64,000 nucleotides of DNA from Thalassospira lucentensis (GTDB lineage: Bacteria > Pseudomonadota > Alphaproteobacteria > Rhodospirillales > Thalassospiraceae). The first letter of the stretch is position 1. Each line of letters begins with the position of its first letter. Shown here in pieces: positions 55,342-63,218 of the stretch. The DNA is taken from positions 372,001 to 436,000 of the forward strand of contig NZ_LPVY01000003.1 of assembly GCF_001613805.1 (NCBI RefSeq), given 5' to 3'. Below the pieces are notes generated by a model. The model saw only the letters and a list, made by a program, of their open reading frames with translations. It ran no database searches and had not been told where the DNA came from. The position numbers and the translations under genes are program-made.

Positions 55342-56358
55342 TTATTCGTCGTAGCCGACCTGATCAACCATGCGAACCGCATCGGCACGCAGACGGGCGA
55401 TTTCGGCCAGCGGAAGCTCGTCAGCCTTGAAGGTGCCCCACGACTTTACATAGTCGGACCATTCAACACCCGGCTTGACCGGATATTCATAGTTCACTTC
55501 GGCGTAGATTTTCTGCGCTTCGTCACCCGAAAGGAATTCCATCAGCTTGACAGCGTTTTCCTTGTTCGGTGCACCCTTGATCAGGGTCATACCGGAAATG
55601 TTCATCGACATGCCGCGACCATCCTGATTCGGGAAAACGATGTTTACCGATTCAGCCCATGCACGCTGTTCCGGATCATCAAGCATCTTGCCATAGTAAT
55701 AAGTATTGGCGATGGCAACATCGCATTCGCCTTCCTTGATCGCCTTGACCTGACCGCGATCATTGCCCTGTGGCTTACGTGCAAGGTTTGCTTTCAGGCC
55801 CTCGAGCCACGTTTTGGCTTCTTCGGCACCATGATGGGCAATCATCGAGGAAATCAGGGCAACGTTATAGTCATGCGAGCCTGGACGAGTGCAAACGCGC
55901 CCCTTCCATTTCGGATCAGCAAGATCTTCGTAGGTGGTGATTTCACCTTCGGCGACACGATCCTTGGAGGCATAAAGCGCACGACCACGCTGGGTCAGGG
56001 CAAACCACTGATCGTTTTCATCGCGCAGATGGGCCGGAATGTTGGTTTCGAGGACATCACTGTCGACGGCCTCTGTAACACCCGCATCAACGGCTTCCTG
56101 AATTCGGCTGATATCGACCGTCATCAGAACATCGGCCGGGCTATTGGCCCCTTCCTGCTTGATGCGTTCAACGAGACCTTTTTCGGCGAAGATCACATTG
56201 ACCTTAACGCCAGTTTCCTTGGTGAAGCTTTCAAACAGCGGTTCTACAAGAAAAGGCTGACGCAAGGAATAAACGTTAACTTCCTGTGCCGACGCAGCCG
56301 TAGCAGCAACGGTGGCGGCTCCCAACACCGTACCGCAAATAATCTTTCTGATGTCCAT
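55342..56358 (-). CDS. Fe3+-binding periplasmic protein, FbpA/FutA type (paralogue 2)
   Basis: 338 residues, signal peptide VLGAATVAATAASAQ, then QEVNVYSLRQPFLVEPLFES. Very similar to the protein at 54092 throughout: SPADVLMTVDISRIQEAVDA, MIAHHGAEEAKTWLEGLKAN, LARKPQGNDRGQ. The IANTYYYGKMLDDPEQRA segment holds the probable iron-binding Tyr residues. Tandem duplication is the simplest origin. ATG 56358 (GGGGAACGTTCAC upstream) replaces an earlier in-frame start at 56421. It has its own terminator and a CRP-type palindrome 126 bases upstream, so it is regulated apart from its paralogue. Confidence 0.92.
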   Translation of the reverse strand: MDIRKIICGTVLGAATVAATAASAQEVNVYSLRQPFLVEPLFESFTKETGVKVNVIFAEKGLVERIKQEGANSPADVLMTVDISRIQEAVDAGVTEAVDSDVLETNIPAHLRDENDQWFALTQRGRALYASKDRVAEGEITTYEDLADPKWKGRVCTRPGSHDYNVALISSMIAHHGAEEAKTWLEGLKANLARKPQGNDRGQVKAIKEGECDVAIANTYYYGKMLDDPEQRAWAESVNIVFPNQDGRGMSMNISGMTLIKGAPNKENAVKLMEFLSGDEAQKIYAEVNYEYPVKPGVEWSDYVKSWGTFKADELPLAEIARLRADAVRMVDQVGYDE

Positions 56359-56483
56359 GTGAACGTTCCCCGTTGAAATCCATGAAATCCGCATGCATCT
56401 GCAAATCAGTTGCAAACGCAAAGATGCAATTAAGCGCCCTGCGCCACGATTTCAACAGAGATCACCCTAATTCAACCCGACGA

Positions 56484-56499
56484 TGTGATGTATTTCACA
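56484..56499. promoter_or_regulatory. Perfect CRP-type site upstream of the second iron-binding protein
   Basis: TGTGATGTATTTCACA matches TGTGA-N6-TCACA exactly, 126 bases before the ATG at 56358 on the minus strand and between two minus-strand genes. It would be recognised by a CRP-family protein such as that encoded at 24862. Confidence 0.55.
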
Positions 56500-56551
56500 T
56501 ATAGAAATATCGACCTGATCCCAAAGATTGCAGCAATCCGGAAAATGCAAC

Positions 56552-57385
56552 CTAAAGCAGGTTGAACGACCCCTTACTTGCACTTTTCCAGGCATCAAGG
56601 AATTCCTGATAGGCTTGAATATCGCCTGCGCGTTCTTCAAGCCATGCAACGGTCAGATTGATAGCATGATTATAGCCGTCATGGTCGCTTAGACCAGTGT
56701 GAAGCACATAGCGCAGATAAAGAAGATAGGTGTTCAGGACATCGGTTTCGCAATAACGACGAATGCCTTCGATTTCGCCATTGTCATACATATCCGAGAC
56801 CTTGCTGCCATCAACGCCGGTCTTGCCGGGAAGATCAAGTGCGGCACAGACCTCGTTCATTTTGGTTCTTGCAGATGCCCCATAGTCGGAAAGAACTTCG
56901 GCAAGATCACAATGCCAGTTCGGCGCATAGCGCGATGTATAATTTTCCCATTTATTCGCCGACTGATGTAGCCAGCGCGCAGACACACCATGCTTCATCG
57001 CGCGATACTTCAAAACCGGCAGATCGAACCCGCGTCCATTGAAGCTGACCAGCCTGGGATACAGCTTGCCGCAATAGGCAAAGAAGCCGTTCACGAGATC
57101 CTTTTCCTCGCTGGTCAGATCGCCACCGGAACGCAGTTCTTCAATCTCGTAGGTTTCCAGATTGCCATCGCGTTGTATCGTCGCACGCAGGAAGCTGATG
57201 GCAACGACCTTGTGAAACGGCTGGCGCGGGAAGCCGTTCCGGCCATCGGTGATATCAAGATGATATTTTTCAAGCATTTCACGCCCGGTCACTGGATCAG
57301 GTGCGGTTTCACCGGTCAGTTGCGGCAAGACATCGATATCGGGAACGGTTTCGATATCAAAAACAAACAGACTGTCATGTGTCAT
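56552..57385 (-). CDS. 3'-5' exonuclease of the PolB exo-like (DEDDy-type) family
   Basis: 277-residue RNase H-fold nuclease. Exo I motif LFVFDIETVPDIDVLPQL (about residues 6-23), Exo II LVSFNGRGFDLPVLKYRAM near 112, and Exo III-like IRRYCETDVLNTYLLYLRY (about 208-226). HCDLAEVLSDYGASAR in between. The pattern matches the 'predicted 3'-5' exonuclease related to PolB' family; role in DNA or RNA metabolism not established. Single gene. Confidence 0.85.
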   Translation of the reverse strand: MTHDSLFVFDIETVPDIDVLPQLTGETAPDPVTGREMLEKYHLDITDGRNGFPRQPFHKVVAISFLRATIQRDGNLETYEIEELRSGGDLTSEEKDLVNGFFAYCGKLYPRLVSFNGRGFDLPVLKYRAMKHGVSARWLHQSANKWENYTSRYAPNWHCDLAEVLSDYGASARTKMNEVCAALDLPGKTGVDGSKVSDMYDNGEIEGIRRYCETDVLNTYLLYLRYVLHTGLSDHDGYNHAINLTVAWLEERAGDIQAYQEFLDAWKSASKGSFNLL

Positions 57386-57741
57386 GGTGCCCCCGGCAGA
57401 AATGCGTTTCGCGCAGCATAAACATGCTTGGCAGAAGTTTCACGAACTTCCGGGCAAAATTCATCCTCGCAATCACATCCGCACTGACATCTCCTGACAC
57501 GGCTGTCAGGAGATGCAGTTTAGACTTCAAATCATTATGGCACATCACAAGTCCGGCAAATGTCGGCAAGCAGGGTTGCGTCACCTTTGACCCCAAGGTT
57601 AAACTTCACATCACCTGTATCAGGGGCAAAGTCCAGTCAGGGGATCGAGCACACAACCACTGGTGACATGGCGGCATTCAACCGCCGGACATTGCATTTG
57701 ATGCGCTTCCGGACCGTAGAAGATAGTCAAAGGGAAAAGTG
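57386..57741. other. 356-base divergent intergenic region with an operator-like repeat
   Basis: No credible gene: a plus-strand frame opening near 57560 shows no features. It separates the exonuclease from the binding protein at 57742. The one notable element is the repeat at 57484-57515, described separately. Confidence 0.6.
57484..57515. promoter_or_regulatory. Operator-like repeat, copy A
   Basis: CATCTCCTGACA (57488-57499) and TGTCAGGAGATG (57504-57515) form a perfect 12-base inverted repeat around CGGC. Within it, 57484-57499 is the reverse complement of TGTCAGGAGATGTCAG, found exactly at 63111-63126. The unit is TGTCAG-GAGA-TGTCAG, two hexamers spaced by four bases. It lies 227 bases upstream of the binding protein at 57742. 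Confidence 0.5.
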
Positions 57742-58773
57742 ATGAACATCCTGCCTACCGGAGCCGCAATGCTTATGGCCGCTGGCCTTGCATTCTCTAC
57801 CTACACAAGCGCACAGGCACAGGATGCCAGTTGCGAGATCGACCGTCCGGTGATGTTCGCCGGACTGAATTATGACAGCGCGCTTTTCCATAACGCGGTT
57901 GCACGCTTCATCATTGAAAAGGGCTACGGATGTAAAACCGACGCCCTGCCCGGTGACGTCATTCCGCTTTTGACCGGTGCGGGCAAAGGTGACATCGATG
58001 TCGTCATGGAAATCTGGCGTGACAACGTCGCTGACGCATGGAAAAAGGCCGAAGCCGCCGGAAATGTAACTCAGATAGGTGTGAATTTCGATGACGCCGT
58101 CGAAGGCTGGTTCGTGCCGCGTTACGTTATCGAAGGTGACAAGGAACGCGGGATCGAGCCGATGGCACCGGATCTGAAATCCGTCGATGACCTGCCGAAA
58201 TATGCCAGTCTGTTCGAAGATGCCGAAGAACCGGGTAAGGGCCGTTTTTATAACTGCCCGGCAGGCTGGGTGTGCGAAAAGGTCAATTCGGGGAAACTCG
58301 CGGCCTATGGCCTGAATGACAGTTTCACCAACTTCCGACCGGGCACCGGTGCCGCACTTTCCGCAGCAATCGCATCTGCGCACAAGCGCGGTGAACCAGC
58401 ACTTTATTATTACTGGGGACCGACTTGGGTGATGGGTCTTTATGACAGCTATCGCCTTGAAGAACCTGCATATGATCAGGCAATTTTCGACAAGCTGAAA
58501 ACGGATGAAAATCCGACAAAGGCCACAGCCTATCCGGAAAGCACGGTCACAGTCGGGGTGAATACGGAATTCATGAAATCAGCCCCCAAACTGATCGAAT
58601 TCCTGACGCATTATGAAACCAGCAACGCCATGGTTTCGGAAATGCTGGCCTATATGCAGGAAAACGGTGAAAAACCCGAAGATGCGGCCCTTTATTTCCT
58701 GAAAGAAAAGCCGGGCGTGTGGAAAGCATGGGTGCCGGAGAAAGTCGCAGAACGGGTTGAAGCTGCGCTGTAA
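57742..58773 (+). CDS. Glycine betaine/choline-type ABC binding protein
   Basis: 343-residue periplasmic binding protein of the OpuAC/ProX family. Signal peptide (MLMAAGLAFSTYTSAQAQ), then CEIDRPVMFAGLNYDSALFH. Ligand-cage features: aromatic-rich segments DVVMEIWRDNVADAWKKAEA, VEGWFVPRYVIEG and EPALYYYWGPTWVMG. Three Cys residues occur (near 30, 63 and 167-175), likely disulphides. ATG 57742 has AGGGAAAAGTG upstream; a GTG one codon earlier is possible. Its strand and distance separate it from proVWX; a MarR-type gene lies between. Substrate (betaine, choline or another quaternary amine) not settled. Confidence 0.9.
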   Translation: MNILPTGAAMLMAAGLAFSTYTSAQAQDASCEIDRPVMFAGLNYDSALFHNAVARFIIEKGYGCKTDALPGDVIPLLTGAGKGDIDVVMEIWRDNVADAWKKAEAAGNVTQIGVNFDDAVEGWFVPRYVIEGDKERGIEPMAPDLKSVDDLPKYASLFEDAEEPGKGRFYNCPAGWVCEKVNSGKLAAYGLNDSFTNFRPGTGAALSAAIASAHKRGEPALYYYWGPTWVMGLYDSYRLEEPAYDQAIFDKLKTDENPTKATAYPESTVTVGVNTEFMKSAPKLIEFLTHYETSNAMVSEMLAYMQENGEKPEDAALYFLKEKPGVWKAWVPEKVAERVEAAL

Positions 58774-58825
58774 CAACACAGGTAGCAACACCTGATCGCT
58801 GTGCGATCTTTTAGATATCGATCAC

Positions 58826-58853
58826 GGGGCAGGTTTCGATCTGCCCCCTTTTT
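58826..58853 (+). terminator. Terminator after the betaine-binding protein
   Basis: GGGGCAG (58826-58832) and CTGCCCC (58841-58847) pair around an 8-base loop and are followed by CTTTTT. It lies 53 bases past the stop codon and faces the convergent MarR gene. Confidence 0.85.
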
Positions 58854-58898
58854 ACTGCCTGTTTGCTACCGGTTCCGGGGGCCGTCTTGTCATCTAGT

Positions 58899-59393
58899 TC
58901 ACGGAGAACCGATCCGATCCCATCCGGTCGGCGGTCTGGGGTCGACTTCTTCGGTATCCATCAGGCGGGCCACGTGCTGCAGTGATGCGAGGATACGGCT
59001 GCGTTCGTTCTGATCGAGTCTTTCATAACGCTGCATGAATTCACCATCCATCAGCGGCGGCGTATCACTTAGAACCGCAAGCCCTTTGTCAGTCAAACGG
59101 CTGTTGACCACCCGTTTATCATCGGCATTTCGGGCACGCTCGATAAAACCGCGTCCTTCCAGCCGGTTCAGGATCGTCGTTACGGTCGCCTGACTCAGCG
59201 ATACATGACGGGAGATCTCCTTGACGGTTACCGCACCAAGTTCCTCGATCGCCAGAAGCACGACGAGTTGCGGAACCGTAAGACCACAAACCTTCATCAC
59301 ATGTTTTGAGTGCAGATCTGTTGCACGAATGATCTGCCGCAGAGCAACCAAAACATCGAGAAACTCGCGTCTTTTCTGCTGATCCGAGATCAT
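58899..59393 (-). CDS. MarR-family regulator, EctR/CosR-like
   Basis: 164-residue winged-helix regulator. Recognition region: TVKEISRHVSLSQATVTTIL then NRLEGRGFIERARNADDKRV. N-terminal LVALRQIIRATDLHSKHVMK and GLTVPQLVVLLAIEELG, and C-terminal SLQHVARLMDTEEVDP, resemble EctR/CosR regulators that control compatible-solute genes in response to salt. The start at 59393 is preceded by GGGAGGATTGCGTAC; a longer frame to 59438 has no such site. A -10 TATAAT on the minus strand (59437-59442) fits its own promoter. It is divergent from proVWX. Confidence 0.85.
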   Translation of the reverse strand: MISDQQKRREFLDVLVALRQIIRATDLHSKHVMKVCGLTVPQLVVLLAIEELGAVTVKEISRHVSLSQATVTTILNRLEGRGFIERARNADDKRVVNSRLTDKGLAVLSDTPPLMDGEFMQRYERLDQNERSRILASLQHVARLMDTEEVDPRPPTGWDRIGSP

Positions 59394-59436
59394 GTACGCA
59401 ATCCTCCCTGTCATATTATCCGCCCAACTTAGCGCC

Positions 59437-59473
59437 ATTATAATTTGACATCAAATGTTTTGATCTGTAACTA
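59437..59473. promoter_or_regulatory. Divergent promoter region of marR and proV with a MarR-type palindrome
   Basis: For proV (plus strand): TTGACA at 59445-59450, then a 17-base spacer and TAACTA at 59468-59473. For the MarR gene (minus strand): TATAAT at 59437-59442. Between them lies ATCAAATGTTTTGAT (59450-59464), a palindrome with a 3-base centre placed inside the proV spacer, where a bound repressor would block polymerase. Confidence 0.5.
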
Positions 59474-59484
59474 TCAGATTACAG
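59465..59484. promoter_or_regulatory. Second inverted repeat next to the proV promoter
   Basis: CTGTAA (59465-59470) and TTACAG (59479-59484) form a perfect 6-base inverted repeat with an 8-base centre. It overlaps the proposed proV -10 and abuts the palindrome at 59450-59464, so it could be a second operator or a leader element. Confidence 0.3.
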
Positions 59485-59632
59485 AATGTGACGAAATTGG
59501 GGGAGCAGGCGCGATCCGGCGCAACGATCACACCTGTCTCGACATGACATTTTCAATGGATGGCATCGCGCGGTTTCCGGAACCCGGGATACACGCCGCC
59601 TGTTGTCCGATAACAACAAATGACAAGGGCCA

Positions 59633-60838
59633 ATGACCGATAAAATCGTTGTAAAGGACCTTTATAAAGTCTTTGGCGACCGTCCCGATCAAGCCATGCA
59701 GATGATCAATGACGGGATCGACAAAGCCGAAATTTTTGACAAAACCGGACAAACCGTTGGCGTTTGTGGTGCCAGCTTCACTGTTCGGGAAGGCGAGATT
59801 TTTGTTGTCATGGGGCTTTCGGGTTCCGGCAAATCGACGCTGGTTCGACTGTTAAACCGCCTGATTGAGCCGACATCTGGCCAGGTGCTTTATGACGGCA
59901 CAGATATAGCAGCCATGAGCGACGAGGAACTGCGTGAACTGCGCCGCAGGGATATGTCCATGGTATTCCAGTCCTTTGCCCTGATGCCCCATATGAGCGT
60001 CGTCGACAACGCGGCCTTTGGTCTTGAGCTGGCCGGAGTTGCCGAGGAAGAACGCCATCAGCGCGCCCTGAATGCGCTTGATCAGGTGGGACTGAAAGCA
60101 CAGGCGAATTCATACCCCGACGAGCTTTCCGGCGGCATGCAGCAGCGCGTTGGCCTTGCCCGCGCTCTTGCCAATGATCCGTCCGTCATGTTGATGGATG
60201 AAGCGTTTTCCGCCCTTGATCCACTGATCCGAACCGAAATGCAGGACGAGCTTCTGACCCTGCAACGCGAACACAAGCGCACCATCATCTTTATCTCGCA
60301 CGATCTGGATGAAGCGATGCGCATCGGTGACCGGATTGCGATCATGGAAGGCGGCATTGTCGTACAGGTCGGAACGCCAGAGGAAATCCTCAACAATCCG
60401 GCCAATGACTATGTCAAATCCTTCTTCCGCGGTGTTGACGTATCAACAATTCTGACGGCCAAGGATATCGTCGTCAAACGGCAGGTTACTGTTATCGAAC
60501 GCGAAGGCGTTGGCCTTAAAACCGCCCTTAACCGTCTTCGCAACGAAGATCGCGAATATGGTTACATTGTCGGCGACAAGCTTGATTTCCACGGAATTAT
60601 TTCCGTCGACAGCGTCGACAAGGCAATCAAATCAGGCGCTGACAAACTTTCCGCAGCGTTCCTGCCGGATATCAACGCTGTTGCCCATGACACACAGCTT
60701 TCCGATCTGATCGGAACCGTAGCCCATACACCTTGTGGCGTACCAGTCATTAATGAAAACGGCAAATATCTGGGCGTAATCAACAGGGCCAATCTTTTGG
60801 CGACTCTCGACCGCGAAGGAGATGGCGCAAATGGCTGA
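59633..60838 (+). CDS. proV: Glycine betaine/proline betaine ABC ATPase with CBS domains
   Basis: 401-residue ATPase of the ProV/OpuAA type. N-terminal [20 protein letters not shown]; Walker [21 protein letters not shown] (about residue 64), signature [20 protein letters not shown], Walker [22 protein letters not shown]-terminal CBS-like pair (about 285-400), in OpuA-type systems the ionic-strength sensor. The start at 59633 has AAGGG only 3-4 bases upstream, so a slightly different start is possible. Its stop overlaps the permease start. First gene of proV-proW-proX. Confidence 0.95.
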   Translation: MTDKIVVKDLYKVFGDRPDQAMQMINDGIDKAEIFDKTGQTVGVCGASFTVREGEIFVVMGLSGSGKSTLVRLLNRLIEPTSGQVLYDGTDIAAMSDEELRELRRRDMSMVFQSFALMPHMSVVDNAAFGLELAGVAEEERHQRALNALDQVGLKAQANSYPDELSGGMQQRVGLARALANDPSVMLMDEAFSALDPLIRTEMQDELLTLQREHKRTIIFISHDLDEAMRIGDRIAIMEGGIVVQVGTPEEILNNPANDYVKSFFRGVDVSTILTAKDIVVKRQVTVIEREGVGLKTALNRLRNEDREYGYIVGDKLDFHGIISVDSVDKAIKSGADKLSAAFLPDINAVAHDTQLSDLIGTVAHTPCGVPVINENGKYLGVINRANLLATLDREGDGANG

Positions 60839-61934
60839 CAATAGCAATCCATGGGGTGCCGCCACCGATAACGGCGCGGCAGACGCAGCAAAAGACGCAA
60901 CCACATCGGGGGCGGCCGATGCTGCCCAGAGTGGTGCCTCCAACCCGTGGGGCAGCGGTGCCTCTGATACGGCAGGCGACTGGCTTTCCAATGCCGCCCC
61001 TGCCCCGGAACAGCATTTCGACATCCTGCATCCGTTTCAGGACGCGGTGATCCCGCTCGATATCTGGGTCAATCAGGGATTGGAATGGATTGTCGATAAT
61101 TTCCGCAGCGTGTTTCAGGCGATCCGCTGGCCGATTGATGCAGTCCTGTCGGGCGTCGAGGCCGGTTTGCAGGCAACGCCGGCAATTATCGTCATTGTCA
61201 TTCTGTCGCTGATTGCGTGGCAGGTTGCGGGCCGTCGCCTTGCCATCGGAACGCTGATTTCGATGATTGCCGTTGGCCTGATCGGCGCATGGTCGGAAGC
61301 CATGGTGACCCTGTCGCTTGTGATCACGTCGGTTCTGTTCTGCGTGGTGATCGGCCTGCCGACCGGTATCTGGCTTGCCCGCAACGAGCGGGCATCAAAT
61401 ACCGCACGCCCGATCCTTGATGCGATGCAGACGACACCGGCATTCGTTTACCTTGTGCCGATCGTAATGCTGTTTGGTATCGGCAATGTGCCGGGCGTGG
61501 TCGTGACGATCATCTTTGCCCTGCCGCCTCTGATCCGCCTGACCATCCTTGGTATCCGTCAGGTGCCCGGCGATCTGGTGGAAGCAGCACGTTCCTTTGG
61601 CGCCAGCCCGAAACAGCTTCTGTTCCGTGTCCAGCTTCCGCTCGCCATGCCGACAATCATGGCCGGCGTGAACCAGACCCTGATGCTGGCCCTTTCGATG
61701 GTGGTAATCGCATCGATGATCGCGGTTGGTGGCCTTGGCCAGATGGTTTTGCGCGGCATTGGTCGCCTTGACATGGGCCTCGCCACGGTTGGCGGTGTCG
61801 GGATCGTGCTTCTGGCGATCGTGCTGGACCGCATGACGCAGGCCCTTGGTCAGGATAGCCGCAGCAAGGGCACCCGCCACTGGTACGAGAGCGGCCCGGC
61901 CGCACTTATCCGTTCCCTTATGGGCAAGAAATAG
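60831..61934 (+). CDS. proW: Glycine betaine ABC permease
   Basis: 367-residue permease. The first 60 residues form a low-complexity cytosolic tail rich in Ala, Asp, Ser and Gly with two NPWG motifs (SNPWGAATD near residue 6, and SNPWGSGAS near 39). They are followed by a hydrophobic core of about seven helices. Family loops: [60 protein letters not shown] (EAA loop) and [23 protein letters not shown] 60831 is chosen because AGGAG is 8 bases away; ATG 60822 is too close to it. It overlaps proV by 8 bases. Confidence 0.93.
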   Translation: MADNSNPWGAATDNGAADAAKDATTSGAADAAQSGASNPWGSGASDTAGDWLSNAAPAPEQHFDILHPFQDAVIPLDIWVNQGLEWIVDNFRSVFQAIRWPIDAVLSGVEAGLQATPAIIVIVILSLIAWQVAGRRLAIGTLISMIAVGLIGAWSEAMVTLSLVITSVLFCVVIGLPTGIWLARNERASNTARPILDAMQTTPAFVYLVPIVMLFGIGNVPGVVVTIIFALPPLIRLTILGIRQVPGDLVEAARSFGASPKQLLFRVQLPLAMPTIMAGVNQTLMLALSMVVIASMIAVGGLGQMVLRGIGRLDMGLATVGGVGIVLLAIVLDRMTQALGQDSRSKGTRHWYESGPAALIRSLMGKK

Positions 61935-61997
61935 CCGGCACGCCGGTTTGAAAACAAGGGCAGAAAACTGCCCCAATCAACCAACAAGGAGAAGCTA

Positions 61998-63014
61998 ATG
62001 ACGATCCTGAAGAAACTTTCCACCGGTGCCGCGATTGCGGTGACCAGCTCGTTTCTGATCAGCGGTGCTGCATTCGCCGACGATATGAAACCGGGTGAAG
62101 GCGTTGAAGTCCAGCCGCTGAAAAGCTCGATTGCCGAAGAAACATTCCAGACCGTTCTGGTGATGAAGGCACTTGAAGAGCTTGGCTACGACGTCAAGGA
62201 CATCCAGGAAATCGAATATGCGGCTGGTCACGTTGCTATTGGCAATGGCGATGCAACCTTTTTGGCCGACCACTGGAACCCGCTGCATGCCGATTTCTAC
62301 AAGGCAGCCGGCGGTGACGAAAAAATCTATCGCGAAGGTGTTTATTCACCGGGTGCGTTGCAGGGTTACCTGATCGACAAGAAAACCGCTGATGAACACA
62401 ACATCACCAATATCAGCCAGCTGTCCGATCCGGAAATTGCCAAGATTTTCGACAATAATGGTGACGGCAAAGCCGATCTTGCCGGCTGCAACCCGGGTTG
62501 GGGCTGTGAAGGTGTGATCGAACATCACCTTGATGCCTATGACCTGCGTGACACGGTAGCCCACAATCAGGGTTCCTATTCGGCCATCATCGCCGATACC
62601 ATTACCCGTTACAAAGCTGGCGAGCCGATCCTGTATTACACCTGGACCCCGTATTGGGTTTCGGGCGTTCTGGTCCCGGGCAAGGACGTGACCTGGCTGC
62701 AGGTTCCGTTCTCATCCCTTCCGGGTGAAAACAAGGATGCCGACACCGCCCTTCCGGACGGTTCGAACTATGGCTTCCAGGTGAACAACCAGCAGATCAT
62801 CGCCAACAAGGCATGGGCCGAAGAAAACCCGGCCGCGGCGAAGCTGTTTGCCATCATGGAACTGTCGGCCAACGATATCTCTGCCCAGAACCTTCGTATG
62901 CGCGACGGTGAAAAGTCGGCCGAAGACATCAACCGTCATGCCGATGCCTGGATCAAGGCAAATCAGGCAAAATTCGACGGTTGGCTTGAAGAAGCACGCA
63001 AAGCTGCGATGTGA
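61998..63014 (+). CDS. proX: Glycine betaine-binding protein
   Basis: 338-residue periplasmic binding protein, third gene of the proVWX unit, 63 bases after proW. Signal peptide ([17 protein letters not shown]). Ligand-binding features include [36 protein letters not shown], and [20 protein letters not shown], with the aromatic residues that cage trimethylammonium groups. [20 protein letters not shown] follows. AAGGAG lies 7 bases upstream of ATG 61998. Ends at a strong terminator. Confidence 0.94.
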   Translation: MTILKKLSTGAAIAVTSSFLISGAAFADDMKPGEGVEVQPLKSSIAEETFQTVLVMKALEELGYDVKDIQEIEYAAGHVAIGNGDATFLADHWNPLHADFYKAAGGDEKIYREGVYSPGALQGYLIDKKTADEHNITNISQLSDPEIAKIFDNNGDGKADLAGCNPGWGCEGVIEHHLDAYDLRDTVAHNQGSYSAIIADTITRYKAGEPILYYTWTPYWVSGVLVPGKDVTWLQVPFSSLPGENKDADTALPDGSNYGFQVNNQQIIANKAWAEENPAAAKLFAIMELSANDISAQNLRMRDGEKSAEDINRHADAWIKANQAKFDGWLEEARKAAM

Positions 63015-63058
63015 TCGTTTCGAAGATCACGAAATGTGCATTCGATGACGAATGGAAT

Positions 63059-63090
63059 ACCCCGCACCCTCGGTGCGGGGTGTTTTCTTT
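63059..63090 (+). terminator. Terminator of proVWX
   Basis: ACCCCGCACC (63059-63068) and GGTGCGGGGT (63072-63081) form a perfect 10-base stem with a CTC loop, followed by GTTTTCTTTT. It separates proX from the next permease gene. Confidence 0.9.
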
Positions 63091-63110
63091 TGGGTACCAT
63101 TACACAAAAC

Positions 63111-63126
63111 TGTCAGGAGATGTCAG
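63111..63126. promoter_or_regulatory. Operator-like repeat, copy B
   Basis: TGTCAGGAGATGTCAG, two TGTCAG hexamers spaced by GAGA, 93 bases upstream of the permease start at 63219. Identical over 16 bases to the reverse strand of 57484-57499. Confidence 0.5.
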
Positions 63127-63218
63127 GCACCCAAGCATTTAATCGTGCGTTGGCGGGATCATATTGCTAGGCTCCTACGTTCATTGGTTTTCTGAACACA
63201 ACCGGCCGGACGCGCACG

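Noticed and set aside
57560..57742. 60-codon plus-strand frame before the betaine-binding protein
   Set aside because: No protein features; lies in the control region and ends at the binding-protein start.
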